From positions 1 through 7,294 of the forward strand of contig CAMQUV010000048.1 in the NCBI GenBank assembly GCA_947037995.1: DNA of 7,294 nt. Direction: 5' to 3'. Each line of letters opens with the position of its first letter. The first letter of the stretch is position 1. The stretch comes from an uncultured Rikenellaceae bacterium. Lineage in GTDB: Bacteria; Bacteroidota; Bacteroidia; Bacteroidales; Rikenellaceae. Made by a program: the position numbers and the translations under genes. Below the pieces are notes generated by a model. The model searched no databases and was not told the origin of the DNA. It saw only the letters and a list, made by a program, of their open reading frames with translations. Positions 5,112 to 7,294 of the stretch are shown in pieces.

Positions 5112-6095
5112 ATGATACGTAAATTACTGATATTAACCCTCTTAGCCATAACTTTCAACAGTTATGCTCAGGGGCCACCAACCCTTCTTAAAGCCCAAAA
5201 AGCGCAAACAAATACCACTGTTTCGGGGCCTCATACTAACTATAAACACAGTTATAGCCACGCTATGCACTTTTCGCTCGAGCGTCAAATCGCGATTTCC
5301 GGCAAAATCGAAGGTTCAGGCGAGCTAGCCACCCTTATCAACAACGCTGGGGGAGAGGTAACAACCTCTTTCTTTCAAAAATTCTTTGTGCCCAAAATAC
5401 AGTTCAAGCGCAAAAAACACATACACACCACATTCGACCCCGATGTGCTGCAAATTACAATCACGCCACGCAAAGTGCTCGTGCTGTATAATACCGACCA
5501 AGCGGCACTCAAAGCGATGGATATACTCGTCTCGATGATTAAAGAGAGCTCTGTGGGATGGATTATCAGCGGCTGCGACATTACGCACTGGGGCGACTTC
5601 GGTGCAGCAGAAGTTATTCCCGTCCAAAAAGGACAAATCGAAATGGCGCCAAAAATGGTCACCCGACACAGTATTCAAGGTGTTATCGACAAACAACCCA
5701 AAGGAGCCACTATCATTCTCTCGCTTATATCAAACTCATCGTGGGCTATCGAATCAGACATTATGATGCAAGATTGCCCCGGCTGGCAAAACCTGTCCGC
5801 GCCGTTCTCTTATACACAAACACAAATCAAATTTCTTGTGGACTACGCGCGCTCCAAGAATGTTAAGATTATTCTACGCCTAGACCTTAACGATAAATGC
5901 AAACCATTTGTCAAAGCAACAGGGCACGTGCCCTCTACGGCCGAAGGAATGAGATTCGCCCGCGCCGTAATCGAAGAGCTGGCACGCACAACAGGCTGCA
6001 AAGAGTTCCTCGTGCCGCATAATACTAACCAATTCCAGTACACAGCGCTGCTTATGAGAGTGGCAGAGCTGAATAACATCAATATTCAGTACTAA
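5112..6095 (+). CDS. Secreted protein resembling a degenerate GH20 beta-hexosaminidase
   Basis: A 327-residue exported protein. The signal peptide (1-19) has a KLLILTLLAITF core and probable cleavage after S-Y-A, leaving Gln20 at the N-terminus. I chose the ATG at 5112-5114 because it begins the signal peptide; the frame is open upstream but that part overlaps the opposite gene. Residues about 110-145 (ITITPRKVLVLYNTDQAALKAM and on) resemble the GH20b domain. Residues about 199-298 follow the order of a GH20 barrel: a Trp-containing D-C-P-G-W segment (221-225), YTQTQIKFLVDYARSKNVKI (234-253) where hexosaminidases have YTxeqIxexVxYAxxrxI, LRLDLND in place of PEIDMPGH, and FARAVIEELARTTGC (282-296). 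The expected H-x-G-G-D-E that follows is replaced by FLVPHNTN (299-306), so no D-E catalytic pair is visible. The protein is also shorter than typical GH20 enzymes. The family call is by eye and uncertain. It ends 2 bp before ung. Confidence 0.5.
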   Translation: MIRKLLILTLLAITFNSYAQGPPTLLKAQKAQTNTTVSGPHTNYKHSYSHAMHFSLERQIAISGKIEGSGELATLINNAGGEVTTSFFQKFFVPKIQFKRKKHIHTTFDPDVLQITITPRKVLVLYNTDQAALKAMDILVSMIKESSVGWIISGCDITHWGDFGAAEVIPVQKGQIEMAPKMVTRHSIQGVIDKQPKGATIILSLISNSSWAIESDIMMQDCPGWQNLSAPFSYTQTQIKFLVDYARSKNVKIILRLDLNDKCKPFVKATGHVPSTAEGMRFARAVIEELARTTGCKEFLVPHNTNQFQYTALLMRVAELNNINIQY

Positions 6096-6097
6096 AA

Positions 6098-6748
6098 ATG
6101 AACGAATGGCATAAATATTGGGACGAAATGCTCGGGCAAAAATATCTGAATGAACTCGACGAGTTTGTGCAGAATACATACGACCCGAACCTCCAACGAA
6201 GTGAGGGAGCCGCCACCCCAGCCAAAGAAAACGTTTATAAAGCAATGCAAATGGTCACACCTAATGAGGTGAGAGTCACCATATTAGGGCAAGACCCATA
6301 CCCAAACCCCGCTTTTGCAACGGGTATGGCGTTCTCGGTGCCCCAAGGAACACGTCTGCCACAGTCGCTGCGCAATATGTACCAAGAGGCGCAAAGCGAA
6401 AACTTAACTGGCGACCTAAGCAGTTGGGCGCAACAGGGGGTGATGCTGCTCAATACGGCACTCACATTTAATGGCAAAGAGAACCAGAAAATTAGCTATA
6501 AAATGTGGCAACCACTTACCGATGCCGTTATTAAGATTATTAGCGACACGCAAAGCGGAACCGTATTTATGCTGTGGGGGGCAGAGGCGCACAAAAAAGA
6601 GAAATTAATTGATACGCAAAAACACCTGGTTATTAAAACCGTGCACCCATCACCACTGTCGGCCTATCGTGGCTTCTTTGGGAGCGGATGCTTTACCGAG
6701 GCTAATGACTACTTGAGAAAAAACAATAAAACTACTATACAATGGTAA
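6098..6748 (+). CDS. ung: Uracil-DNA glycosylase, family 1 (divergent)
   Basis: A 216-residue cytoplasmic enzyme that removes uracil from DNA, the first step of base excision repair. Motifs visible: the water-activating loop GQDPY (64-68, catalytic Asp66), the stacking Phe79 in GMAFSV, WAQQGVMLLN with the uracil-contacting Asn119, and the DNA-intercalation loop HPSPLSA (183-189) with catalytic His183 and Leu187, followed by RGFFGSGCF. After GQDPY it has P-N-P-A-F-A instead of the common H-G-P-G-Q-A. The segment after LNTALTF lacks the usual H-S/N-H and G-W-E residues (ENQKISYKMWQPLTD, 128-142). A Pro at that first position occurs in other Ungs (for example mycobacterial, from memory), so activity is likely retained. 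It starts 2 bp after the GH20-like gene, and its last 7 bases overlap the helicase start, suggesting translational coupling. Confidence 0.95.
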   Translation: MNEWHKYWDEMLGQKYLNELDEFVQNTYDPNLQRSEGAATPAKENVYKAMQMVTPNEVRVTILGQDPYPNPAFATGMAFSVPQGTRLPQSLRNMYQEAQSENLTGDLSSWAQQGVMLLNTALTFNGKENQKISYKMWQPLTDAVIKIISDTQSGTVFMLWGAEAHKKEKLIDTQKHLVIKTVHPSPLSAYRGFFGSGCFTEANDYLRKNNKTTIQW

Positions 6749-7294
6749 ACAACGAAATATATAAAGGGCTGAATGAGCCGCAAATGCAAGCGGTAAAAAA
6801 TTACACGGGCCCCACGCTCATTATAGCGGGAGCGGGTAGCGGTAAAACTCGTACTCTGACGTGCCGTATTGCTCATATGATACAGTCGGGCATTAAACCT
6901 TGGCAGATTATGGCGCTTACTTTTACAAACAAAGCGGCCAAAGAGATGCGCGAAAGAATTGGGCAAACACTACCCAAAGATATGATTAGAGGGCTTCAGA
7001 TGGGTACGTTCCACGGGGTGTTTAGACAGATATTGTCTAAGTATAGCGACAAACTGGGGTTTAAACCAGATTATACAATATATGATAAAGCTGACTCTAC
7101 GAACCTGCTGAAAACTATTATCAAGGAGCTGCAACTATCCGACGAGCACTACAAACCAAATATGGTTAGCTCGCGTATATCGCTGGCCAAAAATAATTTG
7201 GTACTACCCTCGGCGTACGCTACGATGGAGACTGTTATGCAAGAGGATAGAGAGATGAGATGCCCGAGGCTTCACGAGGTCTATGCCAAATACT
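6742..7294 (+). CDS. pcrA: PcrA/UvrD-type superfamily 1 DNA helicase (N-terminal fragment)
   Basis: 184 codons are present and the gene runs past the right edge; full-length members have about 700-800 residues. The product is an ATP-driven 3'-5' helicase for nucleotide excision and mismatch repair and for clearing proteins from DNA. Motifs: Q-motif LNEPQMQAV (10-18), Walker A AGAGSGKTRT (29-38, Lys35/Thr36), motif Ia LTFTNKAAKEM (59-69), and motif Ib MGTFHGVF (87-94), where Gly92 replaces the common Ser of TFHS. The 1B region begins after about residue 105. It starts at the ATG at 6742-6744, overlapping the last 7 bases of ung in another frame, with no Shine-Dalgarno visible, so reinitiation after ung is likely. 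UvrD, PcrA and Rep cannot be told apart from this portion; RecB/AddA is unlikely because the Q-motif and Ia match UvrD/PcrA closely. Confidence 0.92.
   Translation, partial: MVNNEIYKGLNEPQMQAVKNYTGPTLIIAGAGSGKTRTLTCRIAHMIQSGIKPWQIMALTFTNKAAKEMRERIGQTLPKDMIRGLQMGTFHGVFRQILSKYSDKLGFKPDYTIYDKADSTNLLKTIIKELQLSDEHYKPNMVSSRISLAKNNLVLPSAYATMETVMQEDREMRCPRLHEVYAKY

Noticed and set aside
4985..5158. N-terminal extension of the glycosyltransferase to an ATG at 5156-5158
   Set aside because: The 58 extra residues cross the divergent promoter region and overlap the start of the opposite gene. The family normally begins at the MKRLVIIPTYNE segment.
1..7294. Search for tRNA/rRNA genes, CRISPR repeats, insertion-sequence ends, phage or defence genes
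   Set aside because: Nothing was found; nearly all sequence is accounted for by housekeeping or envelope genes.

Overview
The window looks like chromosomal DNA of a member of the Bacteroidota, most likely Bacteroidales. The reasons are: an LptE-family lipoprotein followed by a small TPR-like gene and secG; a dihydroorotase with the D-Q-V-H-F-R metal-site variant I recall from Porphyromonas/Bacteroides enzymes; no Shine-Dalgarno sequences ahead of the genes, only A-rich leaders; and a TATG-N19-TACCTTTG promoter candidate close to the Bacteroidetes -33/-7 consensus (TTTG / TAnnTTTG). This assignment is an inference from gene content. All eight complete genes end in TAA.

Layout. Two divergent gene blocks separate at about 4985-5111. 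The leftward (minus-strand) block reads: polyprenyl-phosphate mannose synthase-like glycosyltransferase (4984-4265), dihydroorotase pyrC (4241-2907), LptE-family lipoprotein (2882-2370), a small TPR-like protein (2342-1941) and secG (1921-1586). Gaps are only 19-27 bp, so this is a likely operon. A 207-bp spacer with several small hairpins (1379-1585) follows. After it come an HlyD/MacA-type periplasmic adaptor (1378-89) and, 9 bp later, the first 26 codons of tsaB, which runs off the left edge.

The rightward (plus-strand) block reads: a secreted protein that looks like a degenerate GH20 hexosaminidase relative (5112-6095), family-1 uracil-DNA glycosylase ung (6098-6748), and the first 184 codons of a PcrA/UvrD helicase (from 6742, running off the right edge). 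The genes are 2 bp apart or overlap by 7 bp, so they are probably co-transcribed and translationally coupled.

How the genes work together. The left block is mostly envelope biogenesis (lipid-linked mannose, LPS export, Sec secretion, efflux adaptor) plus one pyrimidine-synthesis gene. The right block joins a secreted protein of unclear function to two DNA-repair genes. I see no RNA gene, insertion sequence, CRISPR array, phage or defence system. This is a largely ordinary housekeeping region. The items most worth a second look are the GH20-like protein without a visible D-E catalytic pair, the interleaved divergent promoters, the atypical Ung and the small TPR gene.
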